DNA from: Firmicutes bacterium UBA7510
GTDB taxonomy: Bacteria; Bacillota; Clostridia; Tissierellales; Sedimentibacteraceae
DNA length: 64,000 nt
Direction of reading: 5' to 3'
Assembly: GCA_002479485.1 (NCBI GenBank)
Contig: DLNM01000035.1
Coordinates: 250,676 to 314,675, forward strand
Shown: in pieces, positions 34,657 to 43,375 of the stretch
How the letters are laid out: every line of letters begins with the position of its first letter
Numbering within the stretch: the first letter of the stretch is position 1
The notes under the pieces: generated by a model
Seen by the model: only the letters and a program-made list of their open reading frames with translations
Database searches by the model: none
What the model was told of the DNA's origin: nothing
Made by a program: the position numbers and the translations under genes

Positions 34657-35835
34657 ATGAATACAGAATGCGATTTCTTTATAAGTTACAACAAAGAAGA
34701 CAAACAGTGGGCAAAATGGATCGCTGGCATATTAGAAGAAAATGGTTATTCAACTATTATTCAAGCATGGGATTTTAAACCAGGTAATAATTTTATATTG
34801 GAAATGCAAAATGCTCTATTGTGTTGTAAAAAAACTCTGCTTGTTTTGTCAGAAGACTACCTTTCATCCGAGTATTGTAAGCCTGAATGGGCGGCCATTT
34901 TCAATACCGACCCAACTGGAGCAAATAGAAATCTAATTCCTGTACGAATTGCTGAAGTAGTTCCAAATGGCTTGTTATCAGCAAAAATTTATATTGATTT
35001 ATACGGTGCGACTGAAGAAATTGCAACGAAAAAATTACTTCTTGGAGTGAGCGATAAGGAGAATCCTCGAAAAAAACCCGAATTTCCTGGAAATAGACAA
35101 AAAGAAACATTTCCTAGAAACATAGATAATAGTGAAATTTATTGCTTTAATTTTGATTTAAATGAGGATAATAAAGTTAAACCTTTGTCTGTTAAAACAA
35201 AAAATTTATTAAGAAAATGGTATATCAACGGATGCACTGAAGCATTTCAAATTGCTATAAATGACAAGCAAATACATAAAATAAAGGATAATTTATCTAA
35301 CATATTAGAAAAGATACAAAATGAAGATAATCTCACCATTGCTGAGGAAAAACAGTATAATTTATATATGCATGTTCTAAAAAAGTGTGAACATGAGACA
35401 GCGCTTAAAGTTCAAGCATGTATCTTCTTTTTGAAAGACACTCATTTACATGCATATTTTTCACTATCAAGCTATTTAGAAATTTATGAAATAATTCAAG
35501 AAATATTAAATTTTGATTATTACAATGATAAGCGTAAAAAAATGAGTGATTTAAATTATACTGGTTTGGATTTTACAATATATCCACCACCTGAAGAGTG
35601 TAATAATTATTTCTCAGTTCCAATCGAAAATTCCAAACTGGATGAAATTTTTGGAGGAACAACCATGCATCATATATTTGGTGATGTAGCAGACCTTGGC
35701 AGTAAGCTGTTAAGAGATGTGGTTGTGTACTATTACTTTTTCTTAGCAGAAGAAATTATTACATTTAAAAATTTTAATATTGTAGATAGCCCTAAAATGC
35801 TTAATCTGTTTAATTATCAAATTGGATTACATTAG
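34657..35835 (+). CDS. TIR-domain protein with unknown C-terminal domain
   Basis: A 392-aa soluble protein. Residues about 1-130 form a TIR domain: CDFFISYNKEDKQWA, the loop WDFKPGNNF, LLVLSEDYLSSEYCKPEW with Glu77 at the NADase glutamate position, and NLIPVRIAE. Bacterial TIR domains of this kind often cleave NAD+ in anti-phage defence. Residues about 150-392 are not recognised; they are helical, with no ATPase motif, no APAZ/Argonaute and no membrane helix. AGGAGG is 6 bases before ATG 34657. It is a single-gene unit in an accessory region, so a Thoeris pair (ThsA) or CBASS synthase is not evident. Confidence 0.85.
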   Translation: MNTECDFFISYNKEDKQWAKWIAGILEENGYSTIIQAWDFKPGNNFILEMQNALLCCKKTLLVLSEDYLSSEYCKPEWAAIFNTDPTGANRNLIPVRIAEVVPNGLLSAKIYIDLYGATEEIATKKLLLGVSDKENPRKKPEFPGNRQKETFPRNIDNSEIYCFNFDLNEDNKVKPLSVKTKNLLRKWYINGCTEAFQIAINDKQIHKIKDNLSNILEKIQNEDNLTIAEEKQYNLYMHVLKKCEHETALKVQACIFFLKDTHLHAYFSLSSYLEIYEIIQEILNFDYYNDKRKKMSDLNYTGLDFTIYPPPEECNNYFSVPIENSKLDEIFGGTTMHHIFGDVADLGSKLLRDVVVYYYFFLAEEIITFKNFNIVDSPKMLNLFNYQIGLH

Positions 35836-35900
35836 ATAAACAAAAATATTAAAGGGCTACCTTATTCACTTGTAAATGGTATATTTAGGTAAATTAACAC

Positions 35901-35929
35901 TTGTTGAGAATGCATTAATATGTTATATT
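35901..35929 (+). promoter_or_regulatory. Sigma-A promoter of the VOC gene
   Basis: TTGTTG (35901-35906) and TATATT (35924-35929), 17-bp spacer, extended TGT. The spacer GAATGCATTAATATG matches the peptide-gene promoter at 14 of 15 positions. Confidence 0.65.
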
Positions 35930-35967
35930 GTAATAAAGATTATTTAAAAATAGGAGGGATTTTTTAT

Positions 35968-36336
35968 ATGCTGAGGTCAATGATGCAGGTGTATATCAAT
36001 GGAAGTAGTGAAGCTGTCAAACTCTATCAAAGTGCTTTTGATGCCAATTTGGTAAGTGAATATAAAAATGATGATGGAAGCTATTTACATGCTGAGTTAA
36101 ATGTCTATGGACAAATATTAGCACTATCAGAATCAGAGGAAGATGAGAAAATATCTGGTAACACTATGCAATTTTGCTTGCATTTTGGAGAATCTGAAAA
36201 AGAAAAAGTTGAAAAAGCATATGAGATATTAAAAGAAGGAGCTCAAATATTGTTCCCATTGGGTCCATCTTTTTATAGTTCATGTATGGCTGATTTTATC
36301 GATAAATTTGGTGTTCGTTGGTGTCTTTTTGCTTAA
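35968..36336 (+). CDS. VOC-superfamily (PhnB-like) protein
   Basis: A 122-aa member of the vicinal oxygen chelate superfamily, PhnB-type. It shows the repeated beta-alpha-beta pattern with NGSSEAVKLYQSAFDANLVSEY, HAELNVYGQILALSES, and the closing SCMADFIDKFGVRWCLF, close to the family ending DKFGVxWxI. Function is unknown; PhnB-like proteins include lyases and resistance proteins. AGGAGGGA precedes the ATG at 35968. It is one of several single genes in this accessory region. Confidence 0.85.
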   Translation: MLRSMMQVYINGSSEAVKLYQSAFDANLVSEYKNDDGSYLHAELNVYGQILALSESEEDEKISGNTMQFCLHFGESEKEKVEKAYEILKEGAQILFPLGPSFYSSCMADFIDKFGVRWCLFA

Positions 36337-36382
36337 CTGAGCAAATAAAATTTCGTTTTGATAAAAATTATTCCTGTATTTG

Positions 36383-36432
36383 GGGACGTATCCTTAAAAT
36401 TCGATAACAATCGCATTTTAAGGTTGCGTCCT
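36383..36432. repeat. Isolated long palindrome
   Basis: GGACG..CCTTAAAAT (36384-36400) pairs with ATTTTAAGG..GCGTCC (36415-36431) around a 14-base loop, with short internal mismatches. There is no T run, so it is unlikely to be a simple terminator; it resembles REP-type or IS200/IS605-end palindromes, but no transposase is nearby. The remainder of 36337-36574 shows nothing else. Confidence 0.5.
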
Positions 36433-36574
36433 AATAAATATGTATAAGTAGATACCAGCATGTATTTTGGGTAGTTAAGTAATAAAGTATTAATAATTAA
36501 TGCATTAAAATACTTATTAATGAGTTAATGAAAATGATTAAAAAATGTATATTAACTTATAGGAGGTAGTATAT

Positions 36575-37324
36575 ATGAAACAATTACAAAATATATCAAC
36601 TATTTTTCTACTTTTTTTAATAATTACTTTAGTATTTTCAACAATAGCTTATGCTAATTCAGCAGAGCCACCTTGCTTAACAGTAATTGTATCTTTTCCG
36701 CCTGAAGACTTAACTTTATCTATACGTTTTGCTGACGGGAATGAGACGGAGGCTATTTTGCTGAAAAAAGAGCAAAAAGCATGGGAAACATATTATCGTT
36801 TTTTCTATGGTATGGCTAACACTTCAGGAGCATCATTAAATGAAGATGCTAAATTAATTGTTGAATCAGGTGAAAAAAGTTTTGAATGTACATTGCCGGT
36901 ATCAACATTTAATCGTTATAACAATTTGTTAACATTGGATTTTAATAGCCAAAAAGTTGTTTTAGGTCAGTTCCCATTTCGAACCCCACTTCTAATAGCT
37001 ATGCGTGTTACTCTAACATTGCTAATCGAGGGTTTGATTTTCTTTATATTTGGATATAGAAAAAAATCTAGCTGGATAACTTTTCTTTGTGTTAACCTAT
37101 TTACGCAGGGAGCTTTGAATATTCTATTGAGTGGTCCAAATTTAACTGCTTATTGGATATTTGGTTTAGCTTTTTATGAAATTATAATTTTTATTGTGGA
37201 AGCTATTTTGTTTGCCGCTATATTAAAAGAATATAAAAAATGTAGAGCAGTCACATATGCTTTAGTTGCAAATATAATAAGCTTGTTGCTTGGATGTATA
37301 CTTATTTCTTCTTTGCCTGTATGA
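36575..37324 (+). CDS. Membrane protein with signal peptide and four helices
   Basis: Not assigned to a named family. The 249-aa product starts with a cleavable-looking signal (about residues 1-26, ending AYANSAEPP), then an outside domain of about 105 residues (SFPPEDLTLSIRFADG, YRFFYGMANTSG), and four membrane helices from about residue 140 to the end with a YRKKSS loop. AGGAGGT precedes the ATG. Similar signal-plus-ectodomain-plus-four-helix proteins occur in clostridia without known role. It is a single-gene unit. Confidence 0.7.
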   Translation: MKQLQNISTIFLLFLIITLVFSTIAYANSAEPPCLTVIVSFPPEDLTLSIRFADGNETEAILLKKEQKAWETYYRFFYGMANTSGASLNEDAKLIVESGEKSFECTLPVSTFNRYNNLLTLDFNSQKVVLGQFPFRTPLLIAMRVTLTLLIEGLIFFIFGYRKKSSWITFLCVNLFTQGALNILLSGPNLTAYWIFGLAFYEIIIFIVEAILFAAILKEYKKCRAVTYALVANIISLLLGCILISSLPV

Positions 37325-37366
37325 TGATTTGCTTATTGATTTAGGACATAGGATGTAGTTAATTAT

Positions 37367-37660
37367 TAGGCATAAAGATTATGCTTGTGAGAATGTAAAG
37401 CACATTACTTTTGTTTCATCGTTTAAAACTATGGAAGCAATAAATAGAAAGTTGAAGACTCTAAAGTTAATATATTTAATTCAGAATGCCAAAAATCTTT
37501 ATTTTTATCTTTGAATAAAATTACACTTGGAAATTATAATATATTCGCATTTGAATCTTTACATGATATAAATGAACAATCTTTAATTTATTTAATTGAA
37601 AATAACGGAAAAACTATTTTTTATGCATCGAGAAAAGCAGGTATAATAATAGTTGTAAAA
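37367..37660 (+). pseudogene. Remnant of a metallo-beta-lactamase-fold hydrolase
   Basis: Two frames together resemble the middle of an MBL-fold hydrolase of the PhnP-like type: first HITFVSSFKTMEAINRKLK, then after a frame change LNKITLGNYNIFAFESLHD and SLIYLIENNGKTIFYA. The metal-binding HxHxDH start and the C-terminal half are missing, and there is no ribosome site. The frame opening at 37511 (65 codons) is therefore not an intact gene. Confidence 0.55.
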
Positions 37661-37757
37661 TATGTAAAAATATGTTATTTTATTATTAGTTTTCTAATAT
37701 ATTAAACATCTAAACGATTTTTTCCTTTATAAATTATTATAAAATAAGGTGGGAGTA

Positions 37758-38507
37758 ATGAAAAAAATAACGCTATATTTAATTTTATTATGTTTTTCAA
37801 CAAGTTCTTTATTTGGGTGTGTTAGCCAAGGTGTAAGTAAGGCTCAGTATGATAAGGTAGTTGCAGAGAGAGATAGTTTGCTAAAACAATTAGGCCAAAG
37901 TGTTAATAATACAATTGAAGATAATAATGAAATATCTGAATCTAAGTCGAAATTTGAATTCGATGAAGCAACAGTTATTAGTCAATTAGAAATCAAGGAG
38001 TATCAATATACTGATTCATTAAATAGTCCTTGGTTATTTCTAGTAATAAAAAATAATTCAGAATTTAACTTAGATATTAATATTGATTTAAAAACGTTTG
38101 GTAGTAATGGTAACCTCTTAGCTGCAAAAAGCGAAGACCAAGAAGCATTTGAATCAAAATCTGAGATTATAGTATCATTTTTATTAGACGAAAAGCCTTC
38201 AAAAATTGAATATAATATATCTGCTGAAGAGGAGGATTTTTATCAATGTGTAGCATCAGAACTATCTTATAAAAGTAATTCTGCAAAAGATAAGGAAATT
38301 ATATCTGTAACTAATAATGGAAATGAATCAGCAGATTTTGTACAAGGTGATATACTATTTTTAAAAAATGGTGTTGTAGTAGATTATTCATATACTTATT
38401 TTTCAGATGACGATTTTGAAATAAAGCCCGGAAAAACTATTAGTAAAGAATTAACCTGTTATGAAAATTATGATTCTTTTATTTTTTGTTTAACCGGTCG
38501 AAGATAA
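37758..38507 (+). CDS. Putative lipoprotein
   Basis: A 249-aa secreted lipoprotein: signal with lipobox SSLFGC (Cys at about residue 20), a short coiled-coil stretch AQYDKVVAERDSLLKQL, an acidic Asn/Ser linker, then a beta-rich domain with VIKNNSEFNLDINIDLKTFG and later NGNESADFVQGDILFLKNG. The repeated N-E/S-x-x pattern resembles FxLYD-type beta sandwiches seen in clostridial lipoproteins. No partner gene identifies its role. AGGTGGGAG lies 3 bases before ATG 37758. Confidence 0.75.
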   Translation: MKKITLYLILLCFSTSSLFGCVSQGVSKAQYDKVVAERDSLLKQLGQSVNNTIEDNNEISESKSKFEFDEATVISQLEIKEYQYTDSLNSPWLFLVIKNNSEFNLDINIDLKTFGSNGNLLAAKSEDQEAFESKSEIIVSFLLDEKPSKIEYNISAEEEDFYQCVASELSYKSNSAKDKEIISVTNNGNESADFVQGDILFLKNGVVVDYSYTYFSDDDFEIKPGKTISKELTCYENYDSFIFCLTGRR

Positions 38508-38612
38508 TGATAAAATTATAATCATTGTTAAGTCTTTGGTTGAAGCAGATTGAAGCCCTAAAATATACGAGTTAACAGAAAATTAGATTAAAAGACAAAA
38601 AAACATTGAAAT

Positions 38613-38666
38613 AAACCTAACCTTAAAGGCTACTTATTATTTAGTTATCATGGGTTAGGTTTTTCT
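38613..38666 (+). terminator. Intrinsic terminator
   Basis: AAACCTAACC pairs with GGGTTAGGTTTTT around a long AT-rich loop, about 105 bases after the lipoprotein stop. Confidence 0.75.
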
Positions 38667-38780
38667 ATTAATTTATTAACAAACAGTTGTAAAAATATGG
38701 TTGATTTAAAACAGATATTATTTTATACTAAACAAAGATTAATTATATGAGGTGTTATAGCTTTCACAAAAGGAGAAAAA

Positions 38781-39863
38781 ATGAGTAGAGTTGAAAAGAT
38801 AATGCAATATATTGATGATATTTTTTTAAACATAATAAATAGCGACGATAGAAAGGTAGCTTTTATTCATTCATACGGTGTTGCACAGTGCTGTTCATTG
38901 CTTGCTGTAAAGCGTGGACTAAATTCTGAACTTGCCTTCGTATGCGGTTTACTTCACGATGTGTATGCATATAAGACAGGTGTGCGCAAACTCCATTCTA
39001 TCAATGGAGCAGAAATGATACGGGTCGCTTTTAAATATGAATTGAAGGATGTTTTTACAAATGAAGAACAAACCTTAATTAAATCAGCAATATTTCACCA
39101 CTCTGATAAGGAGCATATTCACGACGAATATGATGAAATTCTAAAGGATGCAGATGTGCTCCAACATTGGCTATTTGACGTGACAAGTGATTATTTTGTA
39201 TGTGAAAGACTAATTGAAGTACAAAAAGAGCTTAATCTTCCAATAAGTAAATTACCTAAACATTTAGAAGTAAAAAATATAAACTCTTTTAGCCGTATCA
39301 TGCTCGGGAACTTAGCTGAAGAATTAGCGCAAAAAAATATACATGGTGAAAAGTCAGATTCTGAATTTATGGATATTATCAAATTTTATCCTGAATCATC
39401 AGCCTTTGATGAGTTGCAAAATGCATGGTGCGCGGCTTTTGTTTACTATTGTGCAGTAAAGGCAGGGCTTGAGATGCCTATTAGATTTGAGCCTATGGCT
39501 AATACTCGCTTTGCCTGTGTAGCAGCTTGGCTTAGATGGGGAGAGAAAAATGGTTTTTGCTTTAGGGAACAAGACGGGTTTATACCATCAAGGGGTGATA
39601 TTCTAATATACGATAATATCATTCCAAAGGAAAACAAACCTGCAAATACTCCGTGGTATGATCACATTGGAATTGTATTGTCTGTTGATGACGAATATCT
39701 CACTGTTGGAGAAGGAAATATAAATAATAACAACATATCGGGAGTAACTAAGCGCAAACGTGGTGAAAATATTGGATGTTATTTGCGTATACCTGACGGA
39801 TACAAATATGATGGTTGGATGTATGATTATAAAACACAGAAAATCCGTATGCAAAATTATTAG
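38781..39863 (+). CDS. HD-domain phosphohydrolase fused to a CHAP-like amidase domain
   Basis: A 360-aa two-domain protein without signal peptide. Residues about 25-150 form an HD domain: His30 in FIHSYGVAQ, His59-Asp60 in LLHDVYAYKTG, AIFHHSDKEH and LKDADVLQHW. Residues about 205-345 resemble a CHAP/NlpC-P60 cysteine amidase: the cysteine in NAWCAAFVYYC (about 216) and the histidine in WYDHIGIVLS (about 295), with a GEGNINNNN segment. A cytosolic nucleotide hydrolase joined to a wall-type amidase is unusual. AAAGGAG precedes the ATG. The function is unknown. Confidence 0.75.
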   Translation: MSRVEKIMQYIDDIFLNIINSDDRKVAFIHSYGVAQCCSLLAVKRGLNSELAFVCGLLHDVYAYKTGVRKLHSINGAEMIRVAFKYELKDVFTNEEQTLIKSAIFHHSDKEHIHDEYDEILKDADVLQHWLFDVTSDYFVCERLIEVQKELNLPISKLPKHLEVKNINSFSRIMLGNLAEELAQKNIHGEKSDSEFMDIIKFYPESSAFDELQNAWCAAFVYYCAVKAGLEMPIRFEPMANTRFACVAAWLRWGEKNGFCFREQDGFIPSRGDILIYDNIIPKENKPANTPWYDHIGIVLSVDDEYLTVGEGNINNNNISGVTKRKRGENIGCYLRIPDGYKYDGWMYDYKTQKIRMQNY

Positions 39864-39923
39864 CATAGTTAAAAAATATATTTTGTGAAGTAAATTGATA
39901 TAAATAAAGAGAGGGGACAAATT

Positions 39924-40187
39924 ATGTTTAATGAATGTGGTAAAAAGATACAAAAGATAGCGAAAATATTATTTATTATAGGTATGATATTATCTATTTT
40001 GTGGTTACTAATATCCTTTTCAGCGGGAGATATAGAAGGAATTTCAGCATCAATATATTTATTGGTAACTTGTTTAATTTCAGTATTTCCTTTTTATGGT
40101 TTAGGGATATTAGTAGAAAATGCTGAAGAAAATATTAGGGAAAGAAAAGAAAGAGAGTATAACGAAAGAAAAATTATTAAGTCATAA
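39924..40187 (+). CDS. Small two-helix membrane protein
   Basis: An 87-aa protein with two hydrophobic helices (about residues 13-32 and 38-62) and a charged C-terminus rich in Glu/Arg (AEENIRERKEREYNERK). GAGGGG precedes the ATG. No family is recognised. It is flanked by unrelated single genes. Confidence 0.6.
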   Translation: MFNECGKKIQKIAKILFIIGMILSILWLLISFSAGDIEGISASIYLLVTCLISVFPFYGLGILVENAEENIRERKEREYNERKIIKS

Positions 40188-40292
40188 TTTTAATATTAAA
40201 AATGTAAAAAAAATGAGTATTTTTAGCTGTAAAATTAGAAAAATATTCACTTTATTTACATTGTGGATATGTATAAAGATGAGGTGATTAGT

Positions 40293-41132
40293 TTGTATAA
40301 AGATACCAAATGGGCTAAGGACATTATAGCTTTTCAAGACAATGAGGGGGCATGGGGATATTTTCACACATTAAGCTTATCTAGCAAATTTCCTATTACA
40401 ACAGAACAGGCTCTACGAAGACTGTATAATTTAGGTTACACCATAAATGACCTTCCTATTCAAAAATCAGTAGAATATATGAGTGATTGCTTAAGAGGTA
40501 AAAAAACTATACCTGACAGAAGAGAGAAAACTCACAATTGGGATATCTTTACTGAACTAATGCTTTCAACATGGATTAGAAAATTCACTTCATTTGATGA
40601 AATTGCAAACAAGGTCGCAAGTAAGTGGGCAGAGATAATTACAAATACCTTTTCATCTGGCAGATATAATCATAATGATTATAACAACGCTTATTGTGAA
40701 ATATTTGGAGAAAAACCTCGAGGTGGACGTTTAGTAGATTTTGTTTCTTTCTATCAAATATCAATTTTAAGTAATATGCTGGATGAAGAAATTGAAAAGA
40801 TTATGATTGATTATGTAATCAATCATAAAAACAGCATTTATTATATTTATGATAAACCTATTTCACAATTGCCAAAACTTTTTATGTCAAGAGAAGCAAG
40901 TAGGTATATTAGTGCTATTGAACTACTTTCTAATTACAGATATAGTCGTGATAAATTATACTTTGTTGTTGATTGGCTCAATGACAATCGTTATAATAAT
41001 GGAAAGTGGGATATGGGAGGCGAAGTAAATGATAAAATTTATTTTCCTCTTTCTGATAATTGGAGAAGAAAAAGTATAAGAGAACAGGATTGTACATATA
41101 GAATACAAAAATTAATTGATAAATTAATATAA
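40293..41132 (+). CDS. Alpha-toroid (prenyltransferase/squalene-cyclase-like) hypothetical protein
   Basis: A 279-aa soluble protein. The repeated pattern DIIAFQDNEGAWGYFHTLS, then helices with QALRRLYNLGYTINDLPIQKSVEYM, and later NGKWDMGG, is that of alpha/alpha toroid proteins with QW-like repeats. It lacks the aspartate-rich motif of true terpene cyclases, so it is probably not a cyclase. TTG at 40293 is chosen because GAGGTG lies 6 bases before it; upstream ATG 40269 has none. Role unknown. Confidence 0.65.
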   Translation: MYKDTKWAKDIIAFQDNEGAWGYFHTLSLSSKFPITTEQALRRLYNLGYTINDLPIQKSVEYMSDCLRGKKTIPDRREKTHNWDIFTELMLSTWIRKFTSFDEIANKVASKWAEIITNTFSSGRYNHNDYNNAYCEIFGEKPRGGRLVDFVSFYQISILSNMLDEEIEKIMIDYVINHKNSIYYIYDKPISQLPKLFMSREASRYISAIELLSNYRYSRDKLYFVVDWLNDNRYNNGKWDMGGEVNDKIYFPLSDNWRRKSIREQDCTYRIQKLIDKLI

Positions 41133-41184
41133 AGAAAAAATTAGATATTAAGCTTCGTATATTAAAATTTTTGGAGGTTTTATA

Positions 41185-41490
41185 ATGGAACAATTGTATT
41201 TGTTAGCTAAAGGATATACAGCAAGATTTCCTAATGGAAATGATCCTTTCCAAATAGTAACAAGAATACTAGAGGAATGTGGTGAGGTAGCAAAAGAAGT
41301 AAATCGTTTTGAAAATAGCGGAATTAAATTGCAAAAATACGGGATGCCACAAAAACAAGCTATGGCAAATGAAATTAAACAAGCAATTAACGCATTAATG
41401 CAGCTTGTAATTTACTATAATGTTGATGAAGAATTACAAATATCAATTGAAAACTCTCTTAACAGGATGAGAGAAGAGGAATTAATCTAA
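41185..41490 (+). CDS. MazG-like all-alpha NTP pyrophosphohydrolase-type protein
   Basis: A 101-aa helical protein. The ILEECGEVAKEV segment (about residues 29-40) keeps the ExxE metal motif of MazG-type enzymes, but the second motif, normally ExxD, reads NEIKQAINALMQL without the aspartate, so catalysis is doubtful. GGAGGTT precedes the ATG. The next gene starts one base after its stop, so they are co-transcribed. Confidence 0.7.
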   Translation: MEQLYLLAKGYTARFPNGNDPFQIVTRILEECGEVAKEVNRFENSGIKLQKYGMPQKQAMANEIKQAINALMQLVIYYNVDEELQISIENSLNRMREEELI

Positions 41491-41491
41491 T

Positions 41492-42382
41492 ATGCTATTT
41501 AATAATAATATTGAAAATTTAGAATCATGGGGAAAGGTATTTCAATCAATAAATGATTTTTTACCTTTACTTATACATATACTTGGCAAGCATAATATTA
41601 AATATAAACGAATAGAGAATTGCATACCGGGTTCAAATGCTGTTTTTAAAATTGATGATTATATAATAAAAATATTTGCACCTTTAGAGTCTGAAATTGG
41701 CGATGAAATAGATTATGTTACTGAACAGTTTGGAATTTCAAGAGCAAATAATTTTGGATTGCCTACGCCAAAGCTTATTGGAAGTGGAGAAGTTAAGGAT
41801 AAGTATGTATTCAGGTATCTGATAATGAAATATGTTGATGGGAAACCATTATCTGAAGCTTTTAATAGATTAAGTGATTTAGAAAAGATAAGTATTGGCA
41901 AACAGTTAAGAAATTTTACTGATATACTGGATGTAAAATGCAAAAGCTTTAATAATCATATATTGTTTGGTGAAAAAGCAGAAGATAGATGGAAAAATTT
42001 CAGCTTAGAATTTACAATTCAGCGTATGGAATATATAAAAAAGCAATCTAAAAAAGAAGATGTTTACGTTCACGGTGATTTAAACCCTGATAATATTATA
42101 TTGTCACCTAAAAATGAAATATGTGTTATAGATTTTGCTGATGCATTAATAGCACCAATTGAATTAGAATATGCTGGACTAATTTGTGACACTTTTAAAT
42201 TTGAAAAGCCTTACCTAAAAGGTTTTTTTAAAGATTATGATAAATATGAGCTGACAGAAATATGTCTATACGGTTTATTAATTCATGATTTTGGGTTTAA
42301 TATTATAAAGGATAATATAGGTAATATTCATGAGATAAACAGTATTGAACAGTTAAGGCAAATGATTTTCAACAGACTATAA
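41492..42382 (+). CDS. Aminoglycoside phosphotransferase-family kinase
   Basis: A 296-aa APH/choline-kinase-fold protein. The catalytic loop is VYVHGDLNPDNIIL (about residues 189-202) and the metal aspartate is in CVIDFADA. The N-lobe has SNAVFKIDDYIIKIF with the ATP-binding lysine. The family covers antibiotic kinases and small-metabolite kinases; nothing here shows a drug substrate, so a resistance role should not be assumed. It is coupled to the MazG-like gene. Confidence 0.85.
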   Translation: MLFNNNIENLESWGKVFQSINDFLPLLIHILGKHNIKYKRIENCIPGSNAVFKIDDYIIKIFAPLESEIGDEIDYVTEQFGISRANNFGLPTPKLIGSGEVKDKYVFRYLIMKYVDGKPLSEAFNRLSDLEKISIGKQLRNFTDILDVKCKSFNNHILFGEKAEDRWKNFSLEFTIQRMEYIKKQSKKEDVYVHGDLNPDNIILSPKNEICVIDFADALIAPIELEYAGLICDTFKFEKPYLKGFFKDYDKYELTEICLYGLLIHDFGFNIIKDNIGNIHEINSIEQLRQMIFNRL

Positions 42383-42446
42383 ACTTAGACACAATAACGA
42401 CAGTTAACCTTTAAAAAACTAAGAATACATAATAACAGGAGTAAAA

Positions 42447-43121
42447 ATGAATAAGAGAAAGAGTATTATAATTATATCTATTGTATTAGTCTGTTGCTTA
42501 ATTATGGGTATAATAGATGCAGTTGTGAAACCACAATATATGATGAAGTCAATAATTAAAATATTTTTATTTTTAATCTGCCCAATTGTTTATTCCATAT
42601 ATGATAAAGAATTGAATATAAAATTGTTATTTAAAGCAAACAAGCAAGGACTTATTGTTGCCTTTTTATCTGGTATATCTATATTTATCTTTATTCTTGG
42701 AGGTTATTTTTTGATTGGCAGTTTTTTCAATCTGTCAAATATCACATTATCATTAACTAAAAATATTGGTGTAAATAAAAATAATTTTTTATGGATTGCA
42801 ATTTATATTTCTTTCATTAATTCTTTATTGGAAGAATTCTTCTTTCGCGGATTTTCATTTTTTACACTTAAAGATAATACTTCAAGAAAATTTGCTTATA
42901 TTTTCAGTTCATCAGTATTTGCTTTTTACCATATAGCAATGATGATAGGTTGGTTTGATATAGTTTTATTTATTCTATTACTGTCAGCATTGTTTGTAGG
43001 TGGATTAATTTTTAATTATTTTAATGAAAAATATGAAAATATCTACATTTCGTGGTTAATACATATGTTTGCTAATTTTGCAATTAATAGTATAGGTTTT
43101 ATTTTATTTAGTATTGTGTAG
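42447..43121 (+). CDS. CPBP-family intramembrane metalloprotease
   Basis: A 224-aa membrane protein with about seven helices and the CAAX/Abi protease motifs: EE in NSLLEEFFFRGFSFF, the histidine in FAFYHIAMM, and the last histidine in SWLIHMFANF. Bacterial members cleave within the membrane or give bacteriocin immunity; no bacteriocin gene is next to it. ACAGGAG precedes the ATG. It is the last plus-strand gene before a small opposing gene. Confidence 0.88.
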   Translation: MNKRKSIIIISIVLVCCLIMGIIDAVVKPQYMMKSIIKIFLFLICPIVYSIYDKELNIKLLFKANKQGLIVAFLSGISIFIFILGGYFLIGSFFNLSNITLSLTKNIGVNKNNFLWIAIYISFINSLLEEFFFRGFSFFTLKDNTSRKFAYIFSSSVFAFYHIAMMIGWFDIVLFILLLSALFVGGLIFNYFNEKYENIYISWLIHMFANFAINSIGFILFSIV

Positions 43122-43147
43122 TTTATTAAAAAATTTATAATTAATAA

Positions 43148-43178
43148 CTCGCATTTGTAAATTGAATTCAAATGCGAG
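43148..43178. terminator. Terminator-like hairpin between convergent genes
   Basis: CTCGCATTTG pairs perfectly with CAAATGCGAG. The flanking A/T runs are short, so confidence is moderate. Confidence 0.6.
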
Positions 43179-43186
43179 CTTCTAGT

Positions 43187-43375
43187 TTATAATCTATTTT
43201 TTATTTCTTCAAGTAATTCCTCTTCACTGTCACAAGTTATTTTTTTCCAGTTAACTATTGCAACATAAGGCGTACCGCAGCTGCCGACACAGCCAACCTG
43301 AACATTTTCTTTACCGACTAATTCTTTTAATCTATCTATTATTACACGTGAACAGTTTTCGCATATTTTTATCAT
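43187..43375 (-). CDS. DUF1450-like small cysteine protein
   Basis: A 62-aa protein with a thioredoxin-like ferredoxin look: CENCSRVIIDRL at the start and VGCVGSCGTPYVAIVN, giving four spaced cysteines that could hold a [2Fe-2S] cluster or zinc. It resembles the YuzB/DUF1450 group. GGAGG lies 5 bases before the start on the minus strand. Its function is unknown. It is the only minus-strand gene between 34 and 56 kb. Confidence 0.7.
   Translation of the reverse strand: MIKICENCSRVIIDRLKELVGKENVQVGCVGSCGTPYVAIVNWKKITCDSEEELLEEIKNRL

Noticed and set aside
34657..35835. Thoeris or CBASS system
   Set aside because: No ThsA-like, cyclic nucleotide synthase or other partner gene adjoins the TIR gene.
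37511..37705. Intact 65-codon gene
   Set aside because: No ribosome site; it is a fragment of a broken MBL-fold gene with a frame change upstream.
41492..42382. Aminoglycoside resistance gene
   Set aside because: The fold is shared with many metabolite kinases; nothing in the sequence or context shows a drug substrate.
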